Positions 17,701 to 25,895 of a DNA stretch of 64,000 bases are shown piece by piece (position 1 is the first letter of the stretch; each line of letters begins with the position of its first letter). Made by a program: the position numbers and the translations under genes. Source of the stretch: Pycnococcus provasolii. Taxonomy: Eukaryota; Chlorophyta; Pseudoscourfieldiophyceae; Pseudoscourfieldiales. The notes beneath the pieces were generated by a model. It ran no database searches. It was not told where the DNA came from and saw only the letters and a program-made list of their open reading frames with translations. Location: contig CP150553.1 of NCBI GenBank assembly GCA_049487715.1, positions 620,001 to 684,000 of the forward strand. Reading direction: 5' to 3'.

Positions 17701-19283
17701 AGGCGCGTAATGCCGGCAGCAAACTCGGCGCGGTCGATGAAGCCGTCCGTCACCTGATCGTAGAAGATGTGAATGTGCTTGTTCGGTGCACTAGCGGGCT
17801 TCATATCGCACGGCATGAATCCGAGCGGTATGTCCTCCACGACGGGGCTCGACAGGCAGAGGAATTGTGCCGCAGAACGGTAGCGAAGTTCAAAGTCACG
17901 GCTATCCTGTATGACGAGGTCATTGCGCGGCTCGAGATTGGCACCGTCGAAGCGCAGCTGGTTTAAGCTGATGGTTCCGAGCGTTGCCACGCTCACCACC
18001 TTGACACGAGCGAGGCTGAGCGAGACATCCATGTTGCCCTTGCTCACGGAGATGTCCGCCGGACCGGCAGGCTCCCAAGGCGCCGGCGCGCGTCCGTTGT
18101 CGAGGACGAGCGACGGGTCGTTGATTGTGAACGTCTGCGTTGGCGCGTCATTGGATGGATCTGGGTTGATCACGATGGGCACACGCCGCGCCTTGTCGCC
18201 CTTGAACAGGACAATCGAACACTTATCCGAGCACGACTGCGTCATGCCAGGCAGCATTGGCCGGTCGCATACGTTGTTGACTACCGAGATCTCAACATCG
18301 TAGCCGCGGCACCCGGTCGTGGCGTTGGCGCTGATTTTGTTCGTTACGTCGTACGTAATTCCGTCGACGAACGCCACTCGCGCCCAAACGTGGTAGCCGC
18401 TGCCCTCGCGCGCGGCGACTTGCACGGTGCAGCCCTTTGATTTGATCACGATAGAGCCCAGCCCCATGCGCTTGCGGCCGAGGTTGCACACGAATTTTCC
18501 GCTGGTGACGCTCGATTCCGTGATGGCGTTGTCGACGTTTGGGAGGCCGTAGTTGCCATAGAAGCTGGCAAGCGGGTTCTTCGTGTTGTCTTTGAACAAG
18601 TGATAGTTCGCTTGCACAAAGTCGCCGTCGAGGTCGCTCAGAAACGCCTCGCGGTCACGATAGCACGCTCCCTTCTCCGGCACCCAGGTGTACGGGCACG
18701 TGACGCTGTCAGTGTAGCGCACGTCCTCGATCATGCGCTTGCCATTGAGCGAGTAGGCGTTGCCAGGATTGAGGCCCGAAGGCCTGGGAACGTCCACAAG
18801 GTCCTGCACGTACCAGCCTGGGTCGCCGTCCCTATCCGTTGGGATGTTCACCATGTCCGGGTAGCTCGCCAGGCCCGCCGCGCTTCCCGAAGCGCCGTCC
18901 CACTTGTCGGCGGTGGTAAGTGTCACCTCCTTCGAAGGAGCGATGAATGACGACTTAATGTCGTACTTGCCCTTCACGCCGTCGAAACTTCCATGCACGT
19001 ACTTATACTTCGTGAGATCAGGTAATATGAACAAGACGAAGCATATGATGAACCAGAGCACCGCACACACGAACACCTGGAACATGGCGCGGCACATTTT
19101 GCTGTTTGCTGCCCTCGCGAGCACCTGGCCAGGGGTCTTACTAGTCCCTTTGCGTCGCTGCGGTGTGGGCGCCATCTCCTCCTCAGTGTGCGCAGAGGCC
19201 GCGACAAAGAGAGCGGAGTTCTCTTTGTCGGCCGCCTCGGCGTCGGGCAGCGGCACGACCTTCGCATATTCGGGCGACGCCAT
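11787..19283 (-). CDS. Giant multi-pass membrane protein with EF-hand and Cys-rich lumenal/extracellular region
   Basis: A single frame of 2,498 residues. A short cytosolic N-terminus is followed by a membrane segment at about 66-88 and then about 1,400 residues rich in Cys, Tyr, Asp and Asn-X-Ser/Thr sites, which suggests a glycosylated extracellular or lumenal region. This contains two degenerate EF-hand-like stretches (about 505-530, 660-675). A second membrane block (about 1492-1525) leads to about 600 charged cytosolic residues (1526-2125). Further hydrophobic segments lie at about 2129-2152, 2198-2220, 2233-2262 and 2428-2457. A canonical EF-hand loop, DMDGSGAIKYKE, lies at 2392-2403 between the last two. 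The layout suggests a Ca2+-responsive channel, receptor or transporter of the surface membrane. I cannot assign a family: no ion-selectivity motif, PLAT or GAIN domain is evident. Intronless over 7.5 kb. Confidence 0.85.
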   Translation of the reverse strand: MASPEYAKVVPLPDAEAADKENSALFVAASAHTEEEMAPTPQRRKGTSKTPGQVLARAANSKMCRAMFQVFVCAVLWFIICFVLFILPDLTKYKYVHGSFDGVKGKYDIKSSFIAPSKEVTLTTADKWDGASGSAAGLASYPDMVNIPTDRDGDPGWYVQDLVDVPRPSGLNPGNAYSLNGKRMIEDVRYTDSVTCPYTWVPEKGACYRDREAFLSDLDGDFVQANYHLFKDNTKNPLASFYGNYGLPNVDNAITESSVTSGKFVCNLGRKRMGLGSIVIKSKGCTVQVAAREGSGYHVWARVAFVDGITYDVTNKISANATTGCRGYDVEISVVNNVCDRPMLPGMTQSCSDKCSIVLFKGDKARRVPIVINPDPSNDAPTQTFTINDPSLVLDNGRAPAPWEPAGPADISVSKGNMDVSLSLARVKVVSVATLGTISLNQLRFDGANLEPRNDLVIQDSRDFELRYRSAAQFLCLSSPVVEDIPLGFMPCDMKPASAPNKHIHIFYDQVTDGFIDRAEFAAGITRLGLDFEDDSLNLNPEQQTRLYDHVFKQNNPDAAGTSLPYDLFQAQMEKIATYFTTMYDTSQHASYGNSVNPPIVPGTDKYYFTCASGAQPAEGMTDASFGQCQPEKGCSPTCGNPDVSIDGYSTAPGQINYQYYDVDPPDGIVTYEEARQALLKLYGNCTYVIEPGKGDYATCRYVGGGQYESMNHNPRRECQTYSGDKYDSNKADWRYNNTGLPESWIDAYQMGDTGRTYTPRECRPFPDYNPDLNNKMYCGQEFGGPDPSCSAAEISRQSSAATCPECFMNTLTLTQGERVPPQYYNRSTWDSGNYNLAISLLKDIFNEGNVGNSYFPYFNISDDDQYRLFASKLFSKTVVLDRVDYGQFDMNMQTLNRVDGVGDNYYLFNPGCYRGKFMKVGMGAWRGATAEQIQSAFIEYDSASPSKVVNSNMPNYKKSYSPGGLSGNNPCPDSWNTQGTFTKIQDAQAGSEYSSFVPQRTVGGETYTWPDERTFPKEDGKYFSTFAGAASEGANKGRGYKWGKALPPRCMDEVWPNGGIDGKYPNDANVYGSYANKPILPGCELMTCKPMAKSNVYQSSIHAQVLPFEFDASNATGHYQSMISNCTVDNLMTCFFRGYETKAFNRFTRNSAALLGDLSTQYVSRTSNIFSFIMYDVVGLGLPTFQKFFWASVPTYLMMEPAWISAFSAGTLTPKLINAKVRMSPGYCQSEYGAVESFDWHSNSTVLLRESRSTNIYDSLVANTRPATEATLKGGIELKQLWRTDLQNESLATSQSTHDPVLDTRDDDGNFFLHKKICIADVDTGSITMLDSQGVVTTDATKVGDGTCAGTELDVTRANDPECKYSVIYKDNCKVERKPVMYDCRDKYKYYRASPCESGGESALTIRFLGEDGAPTFNMTSYELQSPLNAGQYTWDMTKANNGEDVLLRNVLTGDLYERFLNSTKNFYTEYNVFIDAGTGEHVYQNYRNAWLSSIMLATCVILSLLIASTLGLGVAAILTYIGIVKLDEFNVSLADRNKLLESLREGKRKRVLNIMLNDKIRAKLKLDPGEANNVTLSDKEEERYLDFMAKNGWNVNGLALEDWDVNFMVAKCRDIDNLEKRPSSALSFGRSMTLATRGVDTAALKMKMQKFHNMIRSMLKSKNPITKVAASLILALVELKKIITKLLSLEYPSPFTVVNLFIESQVRSRLINSVKAFVTAKCVRDHAIEDNEEIRVGGSIIDLKEFVEGKKVIRLGVDSPVGIAKTIFGRYVHYKVKYVVVSVTQEKYTGSDGREYTGSSVHIKEGPRTYNSANVGKDMLEFEKSCDLKDIAVGDTREFTLPGLEAGTGAIYNMVIKAGYGTRTIQIETTGALPMVRLKTIYRNFANAYEEFVMANQLSRKDILKSQGTLASLGVSMIKRQTELVKGIRMKTEADRMAERERAEKVRMWLQLQSTKDVASPRAEAESANADALESAAKSLEKSASDRDAVITISGKKKEYASGLATVLDGKGDASADLTVADEDAQEEEELDFEAVKLTTLELDRSALGDFVRSQYCVSGQFAVDFEEKAVFEAKYRKWCTRNNKRFEEVDVPHLESFNTKVKMETFYDMFGCTVNERITNVAKPSLFFTYTLLALSVLAHVAVIFAIPYPLLATVFSQSFLYAKTTAVTPQFTFEQFRSDPFLVYTMYHQPPENIIVITICYAFFMFATVKLFLFYMGYSFENSGMRIMIKSIFYLYANAILAMIVSLVVLECCWMLLGAIIKPDEFLPYCAAVMTVVGTAQTQKKYVEGIFASWKASIAAAVAFAFAMKVKATCVALRIKMETDPDDPKLKDTKKTWTAKDTVPPFDVFKLHAGEDDSMDFEEFSALLDRFDIEMIESKRRLVFNRMDMDGSGAIKYKELESAWEFIQDEIAEAELVNNGITRTKMLMLFLYAMIILAMILLFIFVGVTAFVLPGGSSFGACVNSGLTTITGGVMSLGKSSPKSGDVKADITSL

Positions 19284-20515
19284 GCTTGCTGGGCTGGCCT
19301 TGCGTTGCGTTGCGTAAGGGTACCAAATAGCGTGGCACTCGCCGTTTGCTCACGTAATGAGACACCCAAGGGCAAGGGGGCAAGTCGTCACCCACGAGCT
19401 CCGGGCTGGGACTCAGCAGCTCTCACTTGAGATGAGATGAGGGAGGAGACCAACCAAGGACCTTGCCCTGAGGCTTGCTTTGAGCCTTTGAGGAGAGGAA
19501 GCGGGCCCAAGAACAGTGAACTCCCGCCCTCCAGTGGCCAGTGGACTGTGGACTGTGTGAAGACGGAGTTGCCGGCGGCTTCCTCTTGTTCTTGGGAAAA
19601 GGGAGCTCTCTCATCATGAGGACTCATCACTGCACTGATTCCTTCAAGCAACGTGCTTTGGGCTTTGGGCTTTGTGCTTTGGGCATGGCTGATGGCTGAT
19701 GGCTGATCCCATGTTCTCTGCGTTCTGCGTTCAACTGCCTGCCTGGTGCCTGGTTTCGCTCCTTGGTTTGGTTAGGCTTGGTTGCACAGCCTTGCTGCAC
19801 GCTCGTCGCCTCACCGGTCCGCTCCTCCGGTTTACAAACCGTTCTGAGATCTGAGATCTGAGATCTTCTGATCTTCTCTCAGTTGATCAGTTGATCAACT
19901 GAGGTGATAACTGATCAAGCTGATGAGCTTCATATAGGGGCAAATATTTGCCAGGTCACCACTATTCTGACCAAGATTCTCGTCGAAGATGAAGAATCGG
20001 GGTTAAGAAGTAAGCTTAGAGTTGCGCGAGTTCTGCCGAGGTAAGATTGGTACCTTTGACGGGAAACGACCTCGGTAACCATATGGATTATGAAGTTACC
20101 TACTTACCTTAGGGTGCGCGCAAGGTGGAAAGTGTGGTGTTACTTCTTCTAAGAAGAAGGGAAGAACACACACCTCCCAACCGGTCCCGCCGCCAATGAG
20201 CTGTGTCGCGCCCTAACCCCGAAATCAGATGCTGAAGAATCGAGGATCGGTCGATCGGATAGATGAGCTGATTAGTGATTAAGCTCTGCTCAACCTGATC
20301 TGCTCTCCCCAACTCATTTTCCATGGCTGGCGCTGGTGCGAAATTGCAAGTGGAGGCGATTGCACGGCTTCATCAAGAGGTCTTTCTTTCGGCTTCGGGG
20401 GGCACGACGACGACGACGAAGAAGGCGTGGAAATAGTATGAAATAATCATGAGCTGTTGTTTCTGTTGTAGCAAGAAGAAAGAATGAAAGAATCGTTTTG
20501 TTTAACTTATCTACT
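19284..20515. other. Intergenic region between the giant membrane protein start and the pyruvate kinase stop
   Basis: About 1.2 kb with no supported gene. It holds the promoter of the giant gene. Short tandem duplications are frequent (GGCTTTG near 19656, GGCTGATG near 19685). A GATC-rich palindromic stretch lies at 19844-19927 and a TTCTTCT/AGAAGAA inverted repeat at 20144-20158. Confidence 0.6.
19878..19903. repeat. GATC-rich hairpin, 12-base arms with 2-base loop
   Basis: The arms CTCAGTTGATCA (19878-19889) and TGATCAACTGAG (19892-19903) are exact reverse complements separated by two bases. It is the centre of an 80-base stretch of GATC-containing duplications (AGATCTG three times just upstream). 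It is not inside a gene. Confidence 0.85.
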
Positions 20516-22607
20516 TTAGCGTATCCTCACAACGTTCTTTTCAGTCGCCCACACGATGTGTTCGCGCGAGATACCAACAGCCTCTGCATACTCCGTCGCC
20601 ACCTTGGAGAGGCGCTCTAGCTTCGCGACATCTGCTGCATCCCCTGAACTCCACCGGGCTGTCGTGGCGCGACGAAGGCTTGAGAACGTGCCGTGGGCGG
20701 GCGAGGAATCGTCGACGTCACTCACAAGGAGGGGAGTTGCGCCGGAAACGAAGAGAAGCTCGTTCGCCACAGCCTCGTTGGACGTCGGGCAGAGCACCAC
20801 GTCGCAGGCTGGCCGTTGCCGCATCACCGCGCGCACGAATGACGCGTCTGTGCACGGGAGCACGAGCATCGATCCACGCGGCGCCGCAGAGGCTGCACTC
20901 AACGCAGCGGCGTCCAGCTCGGCGAAGTACGCGCCAGGGCGAGGAAGAAGGCTGAGCGGTGCGAACGGGTCTGCAAGCATGCTTGCGGCATGCTCTCCGC
21001 GTCGGCATAGCTGAGCCATCGTTCTCACGACAAGCGCAGGATGCTCGCCATTCGTCGTCTCACCGGACGTCATCACACAGTCTGCACCATCCAGAACCGC
21101 GCCGACGACATCATTCGCCTCCGCGCGTGTCGGTCGAGGCTTCTTCTCCATGGAATCGAGCATCTGCGTCGCCACAATGCAAGGCTTGCCTGCAAGTCTG
21201 CACTTCGCAATGATGGATTTCTGCGCAATTGGAACCTGAGAAAAGGAGGGGTGGTTTTGAAAAACAGTTGTGCGAGTATGTTTTGGGTTTTGGTCAGCAT
21301 TGTCCATATTCAATCTATGTTTCCTTTGTTCCTATTGCATCCTCAGCAAAGCTCATGCCAAATCAAGTTAAGCCTCTGTAAGTAGAGAAAGGTCGTTGTT
21401 TGTTTTCGCTCATGGCAGCGCATCAGTCTCATAACCGCAAAGTTTGATTCGTTGTCTCATCCTAGGCAAAACTATAATTTGGAACTCTGACTTTGCAAAA
21501 TTCTATTCCCAACATGCAACCAAAAAAACAAAAAACAAATGAATAGTCACGTACCAGGTCATACGGCACCTCAATTGCAAGGTCTCCACGCGCAACCATG
21601 ATGCCATCTGACTCCTCGATAATCTCGTCGATGTTCGCAAGTGCTTCCTCCGCCTCCACCTTGGAGTAGATTGCGACGCGGCGCCCACCCTGCTTTTCCA
21701 CCTCGGCGTCGAGGAACGATCGCATGGCACGCACGTCGTCGCCAGATCGAATGAAAGAAGCAAATACGGCATCCACCTCACGTTTCACGCCCCAGCTGAG
21801 CACGGACGCATCGTATTCCGTGAATGGCGGCAAATCCAGCGTGGTTCCGGGGCAGTTGACACCCTTGCGCTCGCCAAGCAGTCCTCCGTTCAAAGCGCGG
21901 CACACGACGTCGTCGCCGCTTACTTCACTCACCTCTAGTTCCACGAGCCCGTCGTCGAGGAAGATGCGTGATCCTATCACGACGCTGTTGTGCAGCGGAT
22001 GGTCGACGAACACTCCCGTCGCATCCCCCTTGTTCCTCCACAACTCGTTCGTGTGGAGCGTGAACGTCTGGCCTGGAAGCACCTGCACCTTTTCACCTCC
22101 GACGAGCATACCCGTGCGCACTTCCGGTCCCTTGGTGTCCACCGCCATCGCGCAGAGCTCCGTGGTCGCCTCCTGCGAGATGCCGTTCGCTCTTCGTTGT
22201 TTGAGGATCTTCTGCAGGTTGTCGACGCGCGCACCCTGCTCGTCGTACTGTCCGTGGCTGAAGTTCATGCGCATGCACGTCATGCCAGACTTGAGCACAT
22301 CTTCGAGCGGTTCCATCGCCTCGGAGCGCGGTCCGATCGTGCACACGATTCCAGAATTCCGCGGAACGGCAGAACAGCCTTGAGCAGCAAAGGAGTTGGA
22401 ACCGTCGACACCAGCAGTCCTCCGATCATCAACATCCACGGCCAGGGGAAGGTTGGCCAAGGCCAATAAGGAGGCGGATGAATGCGAGGTGATCCGGCGA
22501 AGAGGTGACACCCAAGATGGGAGGGCGGGAGCAACCACGTGGTACCCACCATAGGTCGCACACGCACGCCGAAGCATGCCAACGCAAGCCGCCGCCGCCG
22601 CCGCCAT
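20516..22607 (-). CDS. PK: Pyruvate kinase (two exons, intron 21236-21554)
   Basis: Converts phosphoenolpyruvate and ADP to pyruvate and ATP. Exon 1 (22607-21555, 351 codons) carries GIVCTIGPRSEAMEPLEDVLKSG, MRMNFSHGQ, the B domain from about GPEVRTG onward, and SDGIMVARGDLAIEVPYDL. Exon 2 (21235-20516) continues with VPIAQKSIIAKCRLAGKP, ATQMLDSM, PRPTRAEANDVVGAVLDGAD and MTSGETTNGEHP, then a C-terminal domain. Joining at CTG|GTACGT and CTCAG|GTT restores the family sequence exactly in phase 0 and gives about 590 residues. The 65-80 residue Ala/Ser/Arg-bearing N-terminal extension resembles a transit peptide, so a plastid or mitochondrial form is possible. A telomere-type repeat sits 82 bases upstream of the ATG. 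Confidence 0.93.
21236..21554 (-). other. Spliceosomal intron of the pyruvate kinase gene
   Basis: 319 bases on the minus strand starting GTACGTGAC and ending TCTCAG. Reading through it destroys the conserved PYDL-VPIAQK junction, and removing it restores it in frame. The donor hexamer GTACGT is shared with the eS30 intron and the proposed RING-gene intron. Confidence 0.92.
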
Positions 22608-22688
22608 GGAGATTTCTTTTCAAGGACGATCGAGAGAGGAGGAGGAAGAAGGGGGGGGGACGAAGCCAATAATCAAGCCAGCCCTCCG

Positions 22689-22712
22689 AACCCTAACCCT
22701 AACCCTAACCCT
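22689..22712. repeat. CCCTAA telomere-type array (about 4 units)
   Basis: A clean array in the 326-base spacer between the RING gene stop and the pyruvate kinase start, 82 bases upstream of that start. Nothing else stands out in the spacer except a TTACA (TGTAA on the minus strand, 22849-22853) after the RING gene. Confidence 0.92.
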
Positions 22713-22933
22713 AGCTAGCCCTGCCTGGATCCGAATAATACCCTAATAGGAGAAACTTCGGGCGACTTCCAATTCCACCCTGCTCGGCCTAACGGCTTAT
22801 GGTACAGGTACACAAGCAAGAATATGTACAGATGTCGGTGTTCAGATATTACAGTACAGAGAGGGAGGGAGAGAAAGAGCTCTTGATTGGTTGATGACGA
22901 CAGTGAGACAACAAAAGCATTGATGGACTTGTG

Positions 22934-23978
22934 TCACCAGAACGGCTCGCCGTGCTCGTCCTGCATCGGACGCTGGCATATCGGACACAAATCACTGCGC
23001 TCTGACCACTCGTATATGCACGACAAGTGGTAGTGGTGACCGCAAGCTGTGTTGATGCGCGGATTCTCCGACGTGTACGACTCCAAGCACGTTGGACACG
23101 CCAACGCGTCGGGGTCGTCGACGGATACCGCGGACAACGTGCGCGGAGGAGGAGCAGGGGCAGGATGCGCGGCTGCAGCGCCAGCACCGTCGATAGCTGC
23201 CGACTGCGGGTCGGCCACACCACGTCCCGCGCCTGCTTCTGCGTTGTGCACGTCACAGTCTGCGGACGATGCCGACGACGTCGACGGCGACGCCCTCAGT
23301 CGCGCCTCAGTTTGCCGGTGTGCCGCGAGGAGTGCCGTGTCCTCACCCTCCAGCAGCCTCTCGCGTTCGTCGTTTTCATACGCATCCGCGTAGTCGTCGT
23401 ACTCGTGTACCAAGTCGTCGTCCACATCGCTGCAGCAGAGGCAGCACGTCTTACGTGTCGGTGGATAGAGCACACCAATAGTTGACGCCAGTGCGTTCAC
23501 AAAACATGAAGATGTGGGTGAAGAGTGGGAAGGTGAGTCAAAGAAAATGTTCAACGGATAACCACACCCTATCCAAACCATGATGCAAAAGTTGAGTCCA
23601 CACGTTCGCGGTGTGCGCTCGTCCGCGTCGTCGATTGCCCGCGCGTTTGTCCTTTTACGACTCAGAACCACATGTTGCCACAATCAATGAATGAGCTAAC
23701 ACAAAAAGACAAAAAACGCCCAACTGGTCATCACCAAACCATTGAAAAAGAGAGGAACGTACCCGATAGAGGGCAGCGACGTGCGCGCGTGCCATGGCCA
23801 TGGCCGTAAAAAAAGGACGACCAGGATGAGCGTTTGAGAAAGATGACGATGATGGAGGTTCTTCCTCTTCTTCTTCTACGACTAATATGCGAGATGCCGT
23901 ACTTCTTATATTTCTACCATAGGTACTACCACGACGAGATGAAAATGGAGCTGCTGCTGCTGCTGCTGACCCCGCCAT
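22934..23978 (-). CDS. RING-H2 zinc finger protein, E3 ubiquitin-ligase-like (probably two exons)
   Basis: The C-terminus is a full RING-H2 domain: CPTCLESY, then TACGHHYHLSCIYEWSERSDLCPICQRPM, matching the plant group of small RING E3s typified by Arabidopsis At3g02290. The preceding sequence has CCLCC, an acidic stretch and a Pro/Ala linker. The RING exon is certain in frame from about 23449 to the stop at 22934. For the 5' end I propose ATG at 23978 (MAGSAAAAAAPFSSRRG...), 72 codons, a donor CGG|GTACGT at 23762, and an acceptor near 23450 (CGTAAG|ACGTGC), giving about 243 residues. The donor is convincing; the acceptor is weak (AAG, poor pyrimidine tract), so the junction is uncertain. It would ubiquitinate unknown substrates with an E2. 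Confidence 0.75.
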
Positions 23979-24140
23979 GAGCCAAAACGAAATGCGTCTG
24001 TCGGCGTCTTCTGAAGTCTTTTTTTTTGCGGGGGGGGGGGGACCTGGGGGGGGGAGCCTCGGAAACAGCGGTCAGTCACCCTCTGCGCCCTCAGAGGGGA
24101 GGATCTGGAGGGGGAGGGGGAGCCTTGGGAGAGGGAGGGA

Positions 24141-24229
24141 GTTAGGGTTAGGGTTAGGGTTAGGGTTAAGGTTAGGGTAACTGGTTAGGGTTAGGGTTAG
24201 GGTTCGGCTGTTCGGGTTCGGTTGGGGTT
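24141..24229. repeat. TTAGGG array passing into TTCGGG-type units
   Basis: Two TTAGGG blocks (24141-24177 and 24184-24212) separated by a short imperfect segment, then GTTCGGCTG and TTCGGG-like units to about 24229. It lies in the 503-base divergent spacer between the RING gene ATG (23978) and the MAPEG gene ATG (24482). A G-rich, poly-T-flanked stretch (24015-24060) precedes it. Confidence 0.92.
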
Positions 24230-24271
24230 TGGATTTCACCTTACCAAAAGGCAATGATTTTTTTGCATGGC

Positions 24272-24326
24272 AAAATCACGTGATCGCGTGATTTTTTTCT
24301 CACATGTGACGCAAGCGTGTCACGTG
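24272..24326. promoter_or_regulatory. CACGTG (G-box/E-box) palindrome cluster upstream of the MAPEG gene
   Basis: An inverted repeat AAAATCACG / CGTGATTTT (24272-24280 and 24287-24295) contains CACGTG at 24277-24282. Next come the palindrome CACATGTG (24301-24308) and a second CACGTG (24321-24326). CACGTG is the G-box bound by bHLH and bZIP factors in plants. The cluster lies 156-210 bases upstream of the MAPEG ATG. Palindromes are seen directly; binding is inferred. Confidence 0.5.
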
Positions 24327-24481
24327 ACTCTGATTTTCCCCGACGGACGGTCCAGGTGGGACGGGTTTTTTTTCCCGTGCTGCGTTCGTTCCCTTGTTTC
24401 GACACCGCTCGCACCGTATGAGCAAGGGGAGATAACAATCTCCCCTTGGTATGAGCGTTCATTTTCCCTCGTGATCCTGAA

Positions 24482-25189
24482 ATGGCGTGCGCTTCTCTTC
24501 CCATGCTCCGGAGCTCCAGCGCGAGCGTTTGCGGCGGGCGCGTGCGCCCCGCGCGCGCCGCGCCCACGTCGCGCCCGCGCTCGGTGCAGACCCGCGCAGT
24601 CGCTGCCAAGGCGGTGGCCGCGGTGGCGACGGCGTCGCCGGAGCTGGCGGGGGTGGCGATGGTGACGGCCGGGTACGTGCTCATGGCCATGAACTTCATG
24701 CCGCTTGGACCGACGGCGGGCATGGTGGGCGCCACCGAAGGGCAGCAGAAGTGGGGCAACCGCACCTTCCTGAACATGATGGAGCACGCGCCGCTCATCT
24801 TGACGTCGCTGTGGTTGTACGCCGCCTTCGTGAGCGCCGCCGAGGCGACCACGCTCGGGGTCATCTACCTCGCGCTGCGCGCCTGCTACCCCGTCATCTG
24901 GGCCATCGTGGGCGGCGCCAAGGGTGCACCCATGATGCCCCACACGTGGTTCCTATTCGGCAAGGGCCTCAACCTCTTCTACTCCACCTTCCCGCAGTAC
25001 GGAATCGTTTTCTACATGGCGCTCGCCACGCTTCTCAAGCTCTGCCCGCTTGCGATCGACCTGAACGCGCTCGTGGGCGTGCCGGCGATCGCCGCGCCCC
25101 TCGGCTTTGGCCTCTTCCTTTACCACTTCGCGCTCGGCTTCTTCCCGTTCATTCAGAAGGCTGTCGCGCCCCTCTTCAAGGAGGCTTAG
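24482..25189 (+). CDS. MAPEG-family membrane protein with plastid-type transit peptide
   Basis: A 235-residue protein. Residues 1-45 are rich in Ala, Arg, Ser and Pro and lack acids, like a chloroplast transit peptide. The rest has four hydrophobic segments and the MAPEG signature around NRTFLNMMEHAPLILTSLWLY (Asn/Glu/Pro pattern). MAPEG proteins (membrane-associated proteins in eicosanoid and glutathione metabolism) include microsomal glutathione transferases that conjugate or reduce lipid hydroperoxides. A plastid membrane member in an alga would plausibly act in detoxification, but the substrate is not deducible. I chose the first ATG, which gives the transit peptide. A competing plus-strand frame over the same bases is Arg/Pro/His-rich and is a shadow. 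Confidence 0.82.
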   Translation: MACASLPMLRSSSASVCGGRVRPARAAPTSRPRSVQTRAVAAKAVAAVATASPELAGVAMVTAGYVLMAMNFMPLGPTAGMVGATEGQQKWGNRTFLNMMEHAPLILTSLWLYAAFVSAAEATTLGVIYLALRACYPVIWAIVGGAKGAPMMPHTWFLFGKGLNLFYSTFPQYGIVFYMALATLLKLCPLAIDLNALVGVPAIAAPLGFGLFLYHFALGFFPFIQKAVAPLFKEA

Positions 25190-25895
25190 GGAGTGCGCAC
25201 CGCACAAAGAGGCAGGCCTCACTACCCTCCCCTACCGGGTAGAGGAGCACAGCAATTTTTAAATTTTTTTCTCATTCAGTAATGGAATGGAGTTAAGTAC
25301 TTACGTCGAACGGTCGGTCCATTCACACCATTCACCATTTAGCCCATTCTTCAGTGGCGCTATTTTCTAAGAGTAGTGTGTTTGTACATCGCGCTGCTGA
25401 AGGTGGAGCTCATAGGCGAGTGTACGTCGGGATCTGGTTTGACAGAATATTGCAGCATCAGATCTTCGACGTATTTGCGCTGACTGAGCTTGAGGCTGCC
25501 ATTCCCTCAGTCTTTCGTGGGTCCGAGTTGGAGTAACAAGTCATGGGTGGATCCCCAATCCCGCGTGGCTGCACTAGTTTACTCTCAGGTAACCACCCCG
25601 AAAAACAATCTCAGGATATTTTTCTGGAAGAAGAGTAACAACTCATGGGTGATTCCCCAAAATTCCCATTTCTCGACCTGAGGACAGGTCATCACGCGCT
25701 GTGTATCGAACTCACACACAAAAGGAACGGCGCCTCTTCTTCGAACAAACAACACAACGCATCACTGGATGGTGACTATCGATATCACTACAGTATTTTG
25801 TAGGTAGGTTGAAATGGAAAAAATGGGACTCACGTTTCGATTACTGAATGAGCGATTTTCATGGTAGTCGTCATCCAAAACAACAACTCCGTCTG
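25190..25895. other. Intergenic spacer between MAPEG and CBM20 genes
   Basis: About 700 bases between two convergent stop codons. It contains TACCGGGTA at 25233-25241 and no coding signal: the open frames are 60 codons or less. A partial direct repeat is seen around GAGTAACAA-TCATGGGTG(G)ATTCCCCAA at about 25530-25558 and 25634-25660, which may be a small duplicated element. Confidence 0.55.

Noticed and set aside
24487-25242. 251-codon frame overlapping the MAPEG gene
   Set aside because: Arg/Pro/His-rich shift of the real MAPEG frame, without the membrane segments.
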